64,000 nucleotides of DNA from Cryobacterium glaciale (GCF_004402535.1 NZ_SOEY01000030.1:95801-159800), one strand, 5' to 3'; positions 8,614 through 17,651 are shown, numbered from the stretch's first letter. Numbers and translations: made by a program. The notes: generated from the sequence alone by a model not told the origin.

Positions 8614-9105
8614 ATGCTGACCTATTCCGCACGGGACTTACGCATTCGGTTGTACGCCTGCCTCGGCGTTGAGCGCTGGGTCGACGAGGTCGCGGCCGGC
8701 GCCCCATACACCGAGGCGAACGCGCTGGTCGATGCCGCGCGGCGGGCCGCGACCCCGCTGACGCGGCTCGAGGTGGACGAAGCCCTCGCGGGGCATCCGC
8801 GGATCGGTCAGGCACCCACGGGAGCCGGGGCGGCGCAGCAGTTCTCCCGCCGCGAGCAGTCCTCGGTCGACGCCGACGACGCCGAGCTGGCTTCATCGCT
8901 CGCCGCCGGCAATCGGGATTACGAGGTGCGCTTCGGCCGGGTGTTCCTCATTCGTGCCGCCGGGCGCACCCGCGCCGAGATCCTCGCCGAGCTGAACCGG
9001 CGCATGCTGCTGCCGGACGAGGTCGAGGCATTGATCGTCGCGAGCGAGTTGCGGGAGATCGCCCTGCTGCGCCTCACGGCCCTGATCGAGTTGGGTGCCG
9101 CGTGA
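8614..9105 (+). CDS. uraD: OHCU decarboxylase
   Basis: A 163-residue 2-oxo-4-hydroxy-4-carboxy-5-ureidoimidazoline decarboxylase, the third step from urate to (S)-allantoin. GHPRIG (60-65) carries the catalytic H61, and the helical family pattern continues through LAELNRRMLLPDEVEA. The gene starts 25 bp after the regulator gene; no strong ribosome-binding site was seen before ATG 8614. Its stop overlaps uraH by 4 bases, coupling steps two and three of the pathway. Confidence 0.9.
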   Translation: MLTYSARDLRIRLYACLGVERWVDEVAAGAPYTEANALVDAARRAATPLTRLEVDEALAGHPRIGQAPTGAGAAQQFSRREQSSVDADDAELASSLAAGNRDYEVRFGRVFLIRAAGRTRAEILAELNRRMLLPDEVEALIVASELREIALLRLTALIELGAA

Positions 9106-9470
9106 GCGCGGGTGCGGGTGCGGAGCGTCACGCGCGCAGCCACGTTACGACGCACGTGCTCGACTCCGTCACGGGCCGGCCGGCTGCGGGCGTAACGGCC
9201 GAGCTCGACCAGCGTGTCGGCATCGACTGGGTACCGCTCGCGACCGGCGAAACGGATGCCGACGGTCGTCTCGCCGTGCTCGGCCCGCCCGTGCTGCCGG
9301 CGGGACGATATCGCATCCGTTTCGACACCGGCGCCTGGTTTGCGCGCGCTGGCCGCGCCACGTTCTACCCCGAGGTGACGATCACTTTCGACCTCGCCGA
9401 GGTTTCTGAGCATTACCACGTGCCCCTGCTGCTGAGTCCGTTCGCGTACTCGACCTATCGCGGCAGCTGA
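9102..9470 (+). CDS. uraH: 5-hydroxyisourate hydrolase
   Basis: A 122-residue transthyretin-like protein that hydrolyses 5-hydroxyisourate to OHCU. The N-terminal HVTTHVLDSVTGRPA (H14, H18) and the C-terminal signature YRGS (119-122) distinguish it from true transthyretins. GTG 9102 overlaps the uraD stop (GTGA). It is the last gene of the plus-strand operon, which ends at a convergent repeat-rich terminator shared with guaD. Confidence 0.92.
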   Translation: MSAGAGAERHARSHVTTHVLDSVTGRPAAGVTAELDQRVGIDWVPLATGETDADGRLAVLGPPVLPAGRYRIRFDTGAWFARAGRATFYPEVTITFDLAEVSEHYHVPLLLSPFAYSTYRGS

Positions 9471-9471
9471 C

Positions 9472-9573
9472 GAGCCGCGCCGTGAGTTCAAACGCCGAGC
9501 CGTGAGTCTTGAACACCGAGCCGTGAGTCTTGGCCCAAATAATACGAAAATAGGCTGAAACTCACGGCTCGGC
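9472..9573. terminator. Convergent terminator built from repeated CGAGCCGTGAG
   Basis: Two direct copies of CCGAGCCGTGAGTCTT (9498-9513 and 9518-9533), preceded by a degenerate copy at 9472, face an inverted partner ACTCACGGCTCGG (9560-9572). Any one copy can pair with the partner to form a 12-13 bp stem around an AT-rich loop (AAATAATACGAAAATA). It sits between convergent uraH and guaD and is likely a bidirectional terminator. Confidence 0.65.
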
Positions 9574-9596
9574 GAGCGGATGCGGCAGGGGACCGA

Positions 9597-11009
9597 CTAC
9601 TCCACGCTCACGCGGCGACCGCGCACGTAGACGCCGGTGATCGCGCTCTCGCGCAGGGCGAGCAGCAGCGCGAACAGGGTTTGTTCGGCGGCCAGCGCGG
9701 CGTCATCGGCGCGCACCGCGTTCGCCAGCACGAGGGCGAGCGGTTCCCAGCGGTCCGGGTCGATGAGCAGCAGATCCGCGTCCTTGCCGAGGTCGAAATT
9801 GCCGAACCGCGCCTCCATGTCGAGGGCGCGCGCCCCGGCGAGCGTTCCGGTGAAGAGCAGTGCGGCCGGGTCGAGGGCCACGCCGGCATCGCCGGGCTCG
9901 GACAAATGTGCCTTGTAGCAATCGTTGAGCACCCGCGCGACGAGCCATTCGTCGCCGCCGCCGACATCCGTTCCGATCGCGACGTTCACGCCGAACGCGG
10001 TCGTACGGCGCCACGGCATGGTGCCGGAGCCGAGGAACGCCTGCGAGGTGGGGCAGTGCGCGATCGACGTGCCGGTGTCGGCGAGACGGGCCAGCTCGCT
10101 GTCCTGGCAGTGCACGGCGTGGGCAAGGATGCTGCGCGGCCCGAGCAGCGACGAGCCGCCGCGGGCCGAGCGCGGCAGGAAGCATCCGTCGTAGGTGTCG
10201 AGGTAGTTCTCGGTACCGTACGCCGACCGCACCGCGTCGATCTCGCCGGTGCTTGGCCGGTCGTTCTCGTTGAGATGGCTGTGAAAGTACACGCCGCGCC
10301 CGCGCACCGAGTCGTAGAGCTCGCCGAGCCCGGCCAGGGTCGTCGGCGTCACCGAGAGGCTGAATCGCGGCACGATCGCGACCTGCAGCAGCGCGGTCTG
10401 GGCGTTATCGGTGTCGACGGCGTGCCAGCGGTCGATCTCGGACGCCGTGAGCTCGAGAGCGGTCTGCTCGCTCGTGAGCAGCGCGCGGGCGGAGTCGGTG
10501 CCGACGGTCTGGATGCCGCGACCGCTCACCAGTCGCAGGCCGGCCGCCTGCGTTTCTTCGAACAGGGCGTCCTGCGCTGGCGCGAAGGCCGACCCGAACA
10601 CGAGCGCACTCGTCGTGCCAACGGATGCCCGCCGCCGCGTGAAATCGCGCGCCACCTGGCGGGCGAACCCCGGGTCCTCCAGCCGGGACTCGGCCGGGAA
10701 CACGCACTCGTCGAGCCATTCGAGCAGCTGGCCGCCGCCGTAGGAATCCGTTGTGTAGGTCTGCGGAAAATGGATGTGGGTGTCGACGAACCCTGGCAGG
10801 ATGAACCCGGCGCGGGTCACCGACAGCGCGGCGAAGTCCGCCGGCAGTTCACTGAAGGGGCCGACCCAGGCGATCGTGCCGTCGATATCCGTGACGAGGG
10901 CGCCGTCGGGCACCGAGACGAGTTGCGAACGGGCCTCGGCAACCGTGGGAGCGCCGGCGATGTGAAAAATATGGCCGCGAAAGACCTTGGGCGAAATGGT
11001 TCTGTGCAC
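9597..11009 (-). CDS. guaD: Guanine deaminase
   Basis: A 470-residue amidohydrolase converting guanine to xanthine. Metal-binding motifs run in order: DTHIHFPQ (H78, H80), HSHLNEN, HAVHC and GTDVGGGDEW. The HFPQ and HAVHC forms are typical of guanine deaminase rather than other cytosine or adenosine-type deaminases. The start is ATG 11009. It supplies xanthine to the dehydrogenase encoded at 13903-17651. A 134-bp gap separates it from the upstream urate oxidase gene, so it may have its own promoter. Confidence 0.9.
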   Translation of the reverse strand: MHRTISPKVFRGHIFHIAGAPTVAEARSQLVSVPDGALVTDIDGTIAWVGPFSELPADFAALSVTRAGFILPGFVDTHIHFPQTYTTDSYGGGQLLEWLDECVFPAESRLEDPGFARQVARDFTRRRASVGTTSALVFGSAFAPAQDALFEETQAAGLRLVSGRGIQTVGTDSARALLTSEQTALELTASEIDRWHAVDTDNAQTALLQVAIVPRFSLSVTPTTLAGLGELYDSVRGRGVYFHSHLNENDRPSTGEIDAVRSAYGTENYLDTYDGCFLPRSARGGSSLLGPRSILAHAVHCQDSELARLADTGTSIAHCPTSQAFLGSGTMPWRRTTAFGVNVAIGTDVGGGDEWLVARVLNDCYKAHLSEPGDAGVALDPAALLFTGTLAGARALDMEARFGNFDLGKDADLLLIDPDRWEPLALVLANAVRADDAALAAEQTLFALLLALRESAITGVYVRGRRVSVE

Positions 11010-11143
11010 AACAGCGGAGATTACCGTCTCTCCGCCGCAAAACCGGCATCGTGGCCCGGTTCGGGCGGCGACTGAAGCCTGAATCTCTGCGGTCCTGCAC
11101 GCACCCCCGCAGAACCCGGCCCGAAACGGCCTCGCGACAGGAC

Positions 11144-12049
11144 CTAGACCAGCCCGGTGTACGAGTCCCAGGCCGGGCCGGCGTCGGGCGCGTCATCGTG
11201 GGTGATCGTGGCCTGGATCAGGCCATAGGGCCGGTCGGCGGCGTGGTAGACCTCGTCGTTGTTCGCCACGTTGAACGGCGACAGGTCGTACAGAAAGTGG
11301 TGTTTGTTCGGCGCCGACAGCCGAATCTCGGCGATGAACGGGTATGCCTCGAGTACGGCCTCGCCCATGCGGTACAGCGTCTGCTGCAGTGCCAGGGAAT
11401 GCACGGTCGCGAACTGGGTGATCAGAATCTGCTTGATGCCGGCGTAGGTCGCTTCCCAATCAACGTCGGTGGTCATGAACCGCCAGCCCGCGGTGACGGA
11501 GGTCGCCATCACCCGGTCGTTGGTCGGTTGCAGCAGCGTGTACGGATCCTGCATGAACCCGGCGAATTCCGATCCGGTCGACTTGAGAATGACGAGGTCT
11601 TTCAGCCCGCCGACCACCCAGACCTGCTGCGCTGGCCCGGTGCCTTCGACCGAGATGGCCGCTGTGCGCACTTCCTGGCCGCGCCGCACCCAGGTGTGGT
11701 TGTGCTCGGCGCCGTCGACGACCACGCGTTCCCAGGCGAACTCCTCGATCTCGATCCGCGCCCCGGCCACCGGCTCGATGTGGTCGACGAAGTGGGTGGC
11801 GAGGTCGATGCCGTAGCTCTCGATCGAGAGCAGCCCCTTCTCCTTCGCGAAGGAATAGGCGGTCTGCTTTTGCGTGTCGGTCGGCAGTACGTGCAGCTGA
11901 TCGCCCACCAGGTGGGCAGCCGCGAAATCGCCGTGCAGGGCCGTCGACACGCTCACATCGTGAATCTCGTGCCGCGGCGTGTCCCGATAGATCCGCACGA
12001 TACGGTTCTCCGCCTTGCCATACCGGTTGGATCCGAGAACGATCGTCAT
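11144..12049 (-). CDS. pucL: Urate oxidase (cofactor-free uricase)
   Basis: A 301-residue cofactor-independent uricase oxidising urate to 5-hydroxyisourate. K12 (NRYGKAENRIV) and T57-D58 (LPTDTQK) are the expected catalytic and ligand-binding residues, and the second T-fold half contains SAPNKHHFLYDL. ATG 12049 was chosen because AAGGAG lies 7 bases upstream and homology starts there. It lies 52 bp downstream of allB on the same strand, so the two probably form an operon. Confidence 0.92.
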   Translation of the reverse strand: MTIVLGSNRYGKAENRIVRIYRDTPRHEIHDVSVSTALHGDFAAAHLVGDQLHVLPTDTQKQTAYSFAKEKGLLSIESYGIDLATHFVDHIEPVAGARIEIEEFAWERVVVDGAEHNHTWVRRGQEVRTAAISVEGTGPAQQVWVVGGLKDLVILKSTGSEFAGFMQDPYTLLQPTNDRVMATSVTAGWRFMTTDVDWEATYAGIKQILITQFATVHSLALQQTLYRMGEAVLEAYPFIAEIRLSAPNKHHFLYDLSPFNVANNDEVYHAADRPYGLIQATITHDDAPDAGPAWDSYTGLV

Positions 12050-12101
12050 GTTGTGCTCCTTGCGGGTTGTTCGAATGAATCTGCACAGCGGATGCCGCCG
12101 G

Positions 12102-13526
12102 TCACCGCACGAGAAGCGCCCCCGTCGGCGGCCCGGCCACATCGTCGTGCACCGAGAACACTTCGAGGCCGGCCAGCCAGGTCGTGCGCACCCGCCCGAC
12201 CAGCAGTGCGCCGTCGAAGGCACTCACCTTGTTCTTGTGGCGCAGGGTTGCGGCATCGACCAGAAACGGCTCGTCGGGGGCGAACGCGACGAGGTCGGCA
12301 TCCGCTCCGACCGCGATGGCGCCCTTGCCTGCCCGTCCTTCGAGACCGGCCGCCCCGTCGAGACCGGCCAGGCCGACGAAGCGGGCCGGGGCCGCGCTCA
12401 TCCACTCGACGACCTGCTCGAGGGCGACGTCGCGTGCACGGCCGGCCGACCAGACGGCGGCGAGGCTGAGCTGCAGGCCGGAGATCCCGCCCCAGGCAAG
12501 GCCGAAGTCCCCGCCGTGGCCGAGTTTGAGTTCGCGGGTGGCCGGGGAGTGGTCGGAGGCCACGAAGTCGATCGTGCCGTCGCCCAGGCCGGCCCAGAGC
12601 AGCGCCCGGTTGGCCTCATCGCGAATCGGCGGACAGCACTTGTAGCTTGTAGCGCCGTCGGGAATGCACTCCGCCGCAAAATAGAGGTAGTGCGGGCAGG
12701 TTTCGGCGGTGATCGGCAGGCCGGCGGCTTTGGCCGCGGCGAGCAGCGGCAGCGACCGGGCCGACGAGAGGTGCAGAATGTGGGCGCGCACACCGGTGCG
12801 CTGCACGATCTCGATGACGTGCTCGATCGCGGTCGTCTCGGCCTCCGGCGGCCTGCTCGCCATGAAGTCGCGGTAGCCGTCGCCGCCGCCGTTCACTGCG
12901 GCGTCGAGTACGTCCGGATCCTCGGCGTGCACGAGCAGCTGCCCGTCGAATGCGGCGATCTCGGTGGCGGCCGCCTCCAACTGTTCCAACGACAGGTGCG
13001 GAAACTCGTCGACCCCGCTCGGCGAGAGGAACGCCTTGAACCCGAACACCCCGGCGTCGTGCAGTTCGCGCAGAGTGCCGAGGTTGGCCGGAATCGCTCC
13101 GCCCCAGAACCCGACATGAACGGATGCCTTCGCGCCGGCCGCCCGGCGTTTGCATTCCAGCGCGGTCACCGACACCGTCGGCGGCACGCTGTTGAGCGGC
13201 ATGTCGATGATCGTGGTGACCCCGCCGGCACAGGCGGCGAGGGTCGCGCTCGCGAAACCCTCCCACTCGGTGCGGCCGGGTTCATTCACGTGCACGTGAG
13301 TGTCGACGAGGCCGGGGATGAGGACCTCGTCGAGCGCGAGCCGCACCTGGCGAAGCGGGATTGTGTCGAAAGGAGCCGCAGCATCCGTTTCGGGCGGGCC
13401 TTCGATGACCGAATCGATCGGCAGGATCGCGGTGATGACGCCTTTCGACACGCAGACAGCGGCCGGAATGAAACCCTGCGAGGTTAACACGCGCTCGGAG
13501 CGGATGACGAGATCGGGGTAGGTCAT
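12102..13526 (-). CDS. allB: Allantoinase
   Basis: A 474-residue cyclic amidohydrolase opening allantoin to allantoate. Zinc ligands H77 and H79 are in VDTHVHVNEPGR, the carbamylated lysine is K164 in FGFKAFLSPSG, and ASDHSPA supplies the catalytic Asp. The start at 13526 has AGAGGA 5-6 bases upstream. It heads the minus-strand unit allB-pucL. The 376-bp region upstream holds its promoter together with an unusual large palindrome. Confidence 0.9.
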   Translation of the reverse strand: MTYPDLVIRSERVLTSQGFIPAAVCVSKGVITAILPIDSVIEGPPETDAAAPFDTIPLRQVRLALDEVLIPGLVDTHVHVNEPGRTEWEGFASATLAACAGGVTTIIDMPLNSVPPTVSVTALECKRRAAGAKASVHVGFWGGAIPANLGTLRELHDAGVFGFKAFLSPSGVDEFPHLSLEQLEAAATEIAAFDGQLLVHAEDPDVLDAAVNGGGDGYRDFMASRPPEAETTAIEHVIEIVQRTGVRAHILHLSSARSLPLLAAAKAAGLPITAETCPHYLYFAAECIPDGATSYKCCPPIRDEANRALLWAGLGDGTIDFVASDHSPATRELKLGHGGDFGLAWGGISGLQLSLAAVWSAGRARDVALEQVVEWMSAAPARFVGLAGLDGAAGLEGRAGKGAIAVGADADLVAFAPDEPFLVDAATLRHKNKVSAFDGALLVGRVRTTWLAGLEVFSVHDDVAGPPTGALLVR

Positions 13527-13660
13527 GCGGTCCTCTCGAGGGGTTCTGGCGCCTGATTTCACCCTACTGAAAACGGATCAGGCCCATTCGGGGGTTTGGA
13601 AACGTGTCTGACATGCTCCGTGATCCGGCCGAAATATTGGCCCCGCCGCTCCTCCGAGGT

Positions 13661-13746
13661 GTACGTTATGCCGGTTAGAATTGCGACACGCCGTGCAAAA
13701 CCAAGTGAAGTGACGGCGTGTCGTGAAATTTACCGGCAGAACGTAC
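13661..13746. repeat. 86-bp imperfect palindrome
   Basis: Two 34-base arms (13661-13694 and 13713-13746) match at 27 of 34 positions when one is reverse-complemented, around an 18-base loop. The innermost 11 bp (CGACACGCCGT) and the outer GTACGTT-TGCCGGT are best conserved. A T-tract is lacking, so it is a poor intrinsic terminator; a MITE-like element or a structured RNA is possible. Confidence 0.8.
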
Positions 13747-13798
13747 GGGCGGTGTGGGGACTGACCCGCCGCTTTGTACTGGAGCCGGCCTGTTGCCA

Positions 13799-13882
13799 CG
13801 CGAGCCAGTCTGCGCGCCGCGATCGAATCCGTTGGTCGAGCCCGCCGAGCCCGCCATTGACCCGCGCGAGCCGGTCTGCGCG
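13799..13882. repeat. 18-bp direct repeats flanking a dispersed palindrome copy
   Basis: CGCGAGCCAGTCTGCGCG (13799-13816) recurs as CGCGAGCCGGTCTGCGCG (13865-13882). Between them, 13830-13855 is an inverted, diverged copy of the dispersed repeat at 1733-1758 (shared CGTTGGTCGAGC and CGAG-CCGCC). The layout looks like a small nested repeat element. Confidence 0.65.
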
Positions 13883-13902
13883 AACCGCGCGGCGGCATTC
13901 GC

Positions 13903-16788
13903 TCAGCCGTGCAGCAGGCGCCAAATGCGATCGCGCGACATCGGCAGCTCGGTGGGACGGATGCCGATCGCGTCGCGCACCGCATTGGCCAGCGCCGGCG
14001 CGACCGGGTTATAGGTGGACTCGCTCATCGACTTGGCGCCGTACGGCCCGAGCACGTCGTGACTCTGCGCAAAATACACTTCGGTGACCGGCAGGTCCGC
14101 GAGCTGGGGCACGTGGTAGTTGCGCAGCACCCTGGTCGTCACGGTGCCGGCGCCGTCGAGCACGACCTCCTCGAACAGGGCGGTGCCGAGTGCCTGCGCG
14201 ACCCCGCCCTCGATCTGCCCGCGGCACTGCTCCGGGTTCATCACGAAGGCGGCATCCGCGGCCTGAATGCTCTGCAGAATGCGCACCTCGCCGGTGTCGG
14301 TGTTCACAGCCACCCGAAACGCGTGCACGTTGAAGGCGAGCGAGCGCAGCGCTCCGTCTTCGCGGCGCGTGGCGGTGAGGTCGACGTCGTTGGCCCCGGC
14401 CCACTCCGCGAGCTCATCGAGCGAGACACTCGTACCGGCCGAACGCAGCCCGTCACGCTCGAGCTGCCAGGCCAGGTCATTGGCCCCGCTGAACGACGCC
14501 GCGGCCGCGACGAGCGATTCGGCCAGCGCGGTCGCGGCGGCGAGCACGGCCTTGCCGGCCACGACGACGCCGGCCGAGCCGAACGCGCCGGAATCGTAGC
14601 CGGCGGCATCCGTGTCGGAGTGCACCAGGTCGATGCGATCCAGGGTGGTGCTGAGCGCCGTCGCGGCGATCTGCGCGTGCACGGTCGTGGTGCCGTTGCC
14701 AAATTCGGTGGTGCCGACCCGCACCAGATAGCGGCCGCCGGGCATCAGCTGAACGGATGCCTGTGAGCGGTGGCCCCGCGGCGGCGTCGTCGCGATCATC
14801 GACGACGCCATGCCGGTGCCGACCTGCCACGGCGCCCCGGTTGGAACGGCGGCCCGATTGCCGCGTTCGAGGGCCGCTTCGGCGAGGTCGAGACACTGGT
14901 CGAGGCCGTAGCTGCCGAAGACGAGGTCGGGCCCTTCTTCGTGGGTGACCACGAGAGCGTCCCCGGGTCGCACCGAGTTGAGCCGGCGCAGTTCGAACGG
15001 GTCCAGGTGGAGTTCGCGGGCCAGTTCGTCGAGGGCGCACTCGATCGCGAAGATGATCTGGCCGAGGCCGTAGCCGCGGAAGGCGCCCGACGGTGGGTTG
15101 TTCGTGTAGACACTCTGGGCATCCACGCGCTTGTTGGGCACGTTGTAGAGCGCGACGGATTCGCTCGTGCCGTGGAACAGCACGCCGGGAGCGTGGTTGC
15201 CGTAGGCGCCGGTGTCGGCGAGCACGCCCAGTTTCAGGGCGGTGAGGCGGCCGTCGGCCGTAGCGCCCAGGGTCACATCGATCGTCATCGGGTGCCGCAC
15301 CGGGGCGATAGTGAGCTCGTCGGTGCGGGTGAATTCGTATTGCACCGGTCGCCCGGTTTTCAGTACCGCGAGGGTGACGAGGTCTTCGGTGAGCAGCTCC
15401 TGCTTGCCGCCGAAGCCGCCGCCAACTCGTGCAGTGAACACCCGCACCGCGGCCGGGTCGAGGTCGAACAGGCGGCAGATCTCCTTCTGCACCAGGAAGG
15501 GAACCTGCGAACTCGTGCGCAGCACCAGTCGATCATTGTCGAGCCAGCCGATCGTGGCGTGGGTTTCCAGGTGGGTGTGCGAAATGCGCTGGGTCTGCCA
15601 GCTGCCCGAGACGACGGTCGTCGCCTCGACCAGGCCGGCCTCGACGGAGCCGTATTCGCCGTGCAGCTCGGCCACGAGGTTGCGATCAGGGTCGGCCAGG
15701 CGGGAGACGACCGGGTCCTTGTCGCCGTGCACGAGCGCGGCGCCGGGTTCGAGGGCCAGTTGCGGGTCGAACACGGCGGCGAGCAGGTCGTACTCGACCT
15801 CGATCAGTCGACAGGCGGCCTCGGCGATCGCCACCGAGGCGGCCACGACCGCCGCGACCCGTTGCCCGCGAAAGCGCAGGGTTTGATCGAAAACCAGGGT
15901 GTCGTCTGGATCGTCGAACCGGCTCTCGTGCCGCGCCGTCGAGTACAGGGTGCGGGGGGAGTCGGCGTGGGCGAGCACGCGGTGCACGCCCGGCAGTGCG
16001 GCCGCCCTGGTGGCATCGAGAGAGCGGATGCGCGCGTGCGCGTGCGGACTACCCAGCACAGCGAGGTGCAGCAGCCCGGGAACAGCCACGTCGAGGGTGT
16101 ACGGCTCAAGCCCGCTGACCACGCGCTCCCCGTTGAGTGCCCCGGGGGAGGTACCGACCGCGCCGACGGCGTCGCCGGCTCGGCCGGTCGCCCGCACCGG
16201 GCCGAGCGTGGAGGCTTCGGCGTGATCGCGCCACGGCGCCGCGTGGCGGGAGCCTTCCGGCGGCGTGTGCTGGCCGACGATCGCGTCGGTGATCGAGCGG
16301 TAGCCGGTGCAGCGGCAAAGGTTGCCCTTGAGTAGTCGGGGAAGATCGAGCAGGCGGGGAAGGTCGAGCAGTCGGGGAAGGTCGGGCAGGCCGGGTGACT
16401 CGTCGACGTCGAGGACGGCATCCGCTTCGATCGCGGCGGCGGTGACGACCATGCCGGGCGTACAGAAGCCGCATTGAAAGCCCGCGGCGTCGACGAAACG
16501 CTGCTGCACCGGGGCGAGGCTGCCGGGCTGGCCGAGGCCGGCCGCGGTCGTGATCTGCTTGCCGGCCGCCCGGAACGCGGGGTAGATGCAGGAGTGCACG
16601 GGCGTGCCGTCGATCTGCACAGTGCAGGCACCGCAATCGCCGGTGTCGCAGCCCTTCTTCACCTCGAAGTGCTCGTGCTCGCGCAACAGCGTGCGCAGGC
16701 ACTGGCCGGGTGTCGGCGTCGCCTCGAGCGGGGTGCCGTTGACCTCGAAAATGACGGTGGCGAGCATCGCGGCCTGTTCCAACGTCAT
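13903..16788 (-). CDS. Xanthine dehydrogenase, fused 2Fe-2S and molybdopterin subunit
   Basis: A 961-residue fusion. Residues 8-165 are the two-cluster 2Fe-2S module, with C47, C52, C55, C67 for the plant-type cluster and C106, C109, C158, C160 for the helical cluster. From about 200 onward is the Mo-cofactor hydroxylase region, with GGGFGGKQ and SGAFRGYG. It oxidises (hypo)xanthine to urate. The fusion and length resemble E. coli XdhD, whereas many xanthine dehydrogenases keep these as separate subunits. A DLPRLL repeat lies just before the last cysteine pair. The start overlaps the FAD-subunit stop by 4 bases; M8 is an alternative start. Confidence 0.88.
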   Translation of the reverse strand: MTLEQAAMLATVIFEVNGTPLEATPTPGQCLRTLLREHEHFEVKKGCDTGDCGACTVQIDGTPVHSCIYPAFRAAGKQITTAAGLGQPGSLAPVQQRFVDAAGFQCGFCTPGMVVTAAAIEADAVLDVDESPGLPDLPRLLDLPRLLDLPRLLKGNLCRCTGYRSITDAIVGQHTPPEGSRHAAPWRDHAEASTLGPVRATGRAGDAVGAVGTSPGALNGERVVSGLEPYTLDVAVPGLLHLAVLGSPHAHARIRSLDATRAAALPGVHRVLAHADSPRTLYSTARHESRFDDPDDTLVFDQTLRFRGQRVAAVVAASVAIAEAACRLIEVEYDLLAAVFDPQLALEPGAALVHGDKDPVVSRLADPDRNLVAELHGEYGSVEAGLVEATTVVSGSWQTQRISHTHLETHATIGWLDNDRLVLRTSSQVPFLVQKEICRLFDLDPAAVRVFTARVGGGFGGKQELLTEDLVTLAVLKTGRPVQYEFTRTDELTIAPVRHPMTIDVTLGATADGRLTALKLGVLADTGAYGNHAPGVLFHGTSESVALYNVPNKRVDAQSVYTNNPPSGAFRGYGLGQIIFAIECALDELARELHLDPFELRRLNSVRPGDALVVTHEEGPDLVFGSYGLDQCLDLAEAALERGNRAAVPTGAPWQVGTGMASSMIATTPPRGHRSQASVQLMPGGRYLVRVGTTEFGNGTTTVHAQIAATALSTTLDRIDLVHSDTDAAGYDSGAFGSAGVVVAGKAVLAAATALAESLVAAAASFSGANDLAWQLERDGLRSAGTSVSLDELAEWAGANDVDLTATRREDGALRSLAFNVHAFRVAVNTDTGEVRILQSIQAADAAFVMNPEQCRGQIEGGVAQALGTALFEEVVLDGAGTVTTRVLRNYHVPQLADLPVTEVYFAQSHDVLGPYGAKSMSESTYNPVAPALANAVRDAIGIRPTELPMSRDRIWRLLHG
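16329..16386 (-). repeat. 18-bp tandem repeat in the 2Fe-2S domain
   Basis: About three copies of an 18-bp unit encode DLPRLL repeats at residues 135-153 of the dehydrogenase, directly before KGNLCRCTGY. The units are in frame and near identical, suggesting recent duplication in a surface linker between the two cysteine pairs of the helical cluster. Confidence 0.85.
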
Positions 16789-17651
16789 GAGCGGCTTCCC
16801 AGACCGGCGAGTTCGGCGCGAATCTCTTCGCCGAGCAGCAGGCCCATCGCGCGTCGCCAGTCGGCCGTGCCGTGGGCATCCGTGAACCAGCAGTCGATCG
16901 CCGCAATGTCGCGGGCCAGCTCCTCGGCGGTGGGCAGCTGCGGATAGCGCAACTGCACCGGGCGCAGCGTCGCGGCCGTGACCGTGAGCACGAAGGCGCC
17001 GTTTACGCCGTCGGTATCAACGTCGACCCGCCCGGCCAGCACAGCGCCCGAGCGTCCGAGCGGTGACAGGGCAATCTTGCGATACGCCGTGGTGGCCTGC
17101 AACGACCTCAGCGGCACTCGAATGGAGCGCAGCACGTCGGTGGAACCGAGCACATTGGTCATATTGCCGGTGACGAACGATCGGGCCGGTACGACCTCGT
17201 CGCTGCCGTCACCGTGCCAGACCAGCAGCTCGGCGTCGAGCGCGACCGCGAGGGTGATCATGGGCCCGGCCGGAAGTGAGGTGGCCAGGTTGCCGCCGAC
17301 CGTCGCCACATTCCACACCTTGAACGAACCGAACAGGGCGGTGCAGCACTGATAGAACAGCGGATGCGCCGCCCACCCCGCCTGCCGTGGCAGCCGGGAG
17401 AGTTCGGCGAGGGTGCAGGTCGCGGCAATCTCGAGGCCCGCGCCGCCGTCATCTTCGCCGTCATCGTCATTGTCGGTGATCGTCAGCGCCGGCCACCCGA
17501 AGGTCTGCAGATCGACGAGTCCCCGGAGGTGGGAGCGCGGGTCGGCGAACAGCTCGGATCCGCCGGCCAGCGGCACGACCGTCGGCCCGAGTGCGTCCAG
17601 GTCGCTGCGCTGCCGAGCCGGGATGATGCGGGTGACCGTACTGAGGTCCAT
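16785..17651 (-). CDS. Xanthine dehydrogenase FAD-binding subunit
   Basis: A 288-residue protein of the FAD-binding domain family found in molybdopterin dehydrogenases; it passes electrons from the iron-sulfur clusters to NAD or oxygen. VPLAGGSELF near residues 26-35 and TVGGNLATSLPAGPM are the two FAD-binding segments, followed by the CO dehydrogenase-like C-terminal domain. An Asp/Glu/Gly-rich loop (DNDDDGEDDGGAG) interrupts the N-terminal part. GGAG lies just upstream of ATG 17651. It is co-transcribed with the fused subunit. Confidence 0.85.
   Translation of the reverse strand: MDLSTVTRIIPARQRSDLDALGPTVVPLAGGSELFADPRSHLRGLVDLQTFGWPALTITDNDDDGEDDGGAGLEIAATCTLAELSRLPRQAGWAAHPLFYQCCTALFGSFKVWNVATVGGNLATSLPAGPMITLAVALDAELLVWHGDGSDEVVPARSFVTGNMTNVLGSTDVLRSIRVPLRSLQATTAYRKIALSPLGRSGAVLAGRVDVDTDGVNGAFVLTVTAATLRPVQLRYPQLPTAEELARDIAAIDCWFTDAHGTADWRRAMGLLLGEEIRAELAGLGSRS

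Larger units (their letters stand above)
13527..13902. other. 376-bp intergenic region with palindrome and repeats
   Basis: This lies between allB and the xanthine dehydrogenase gene, both on the minus strand. It must contain the dehydrogenase terminator and the allB promoter. TTTCA-N6-TGAAA at 13557-13572 is near the allB start and could be an operator. The rest holds an 86-bp imperfect palindrome (13661-13746) and a repeat cluster (13799-13882). I see no convincing gene. Confidence 0.6.

Noticed and set aside
9681..11075. 464-residue plus-strand frame over guaD
   Set aside because: Shadow of a gene with all metal-binding motifs; no ribosome-binding site or homology.
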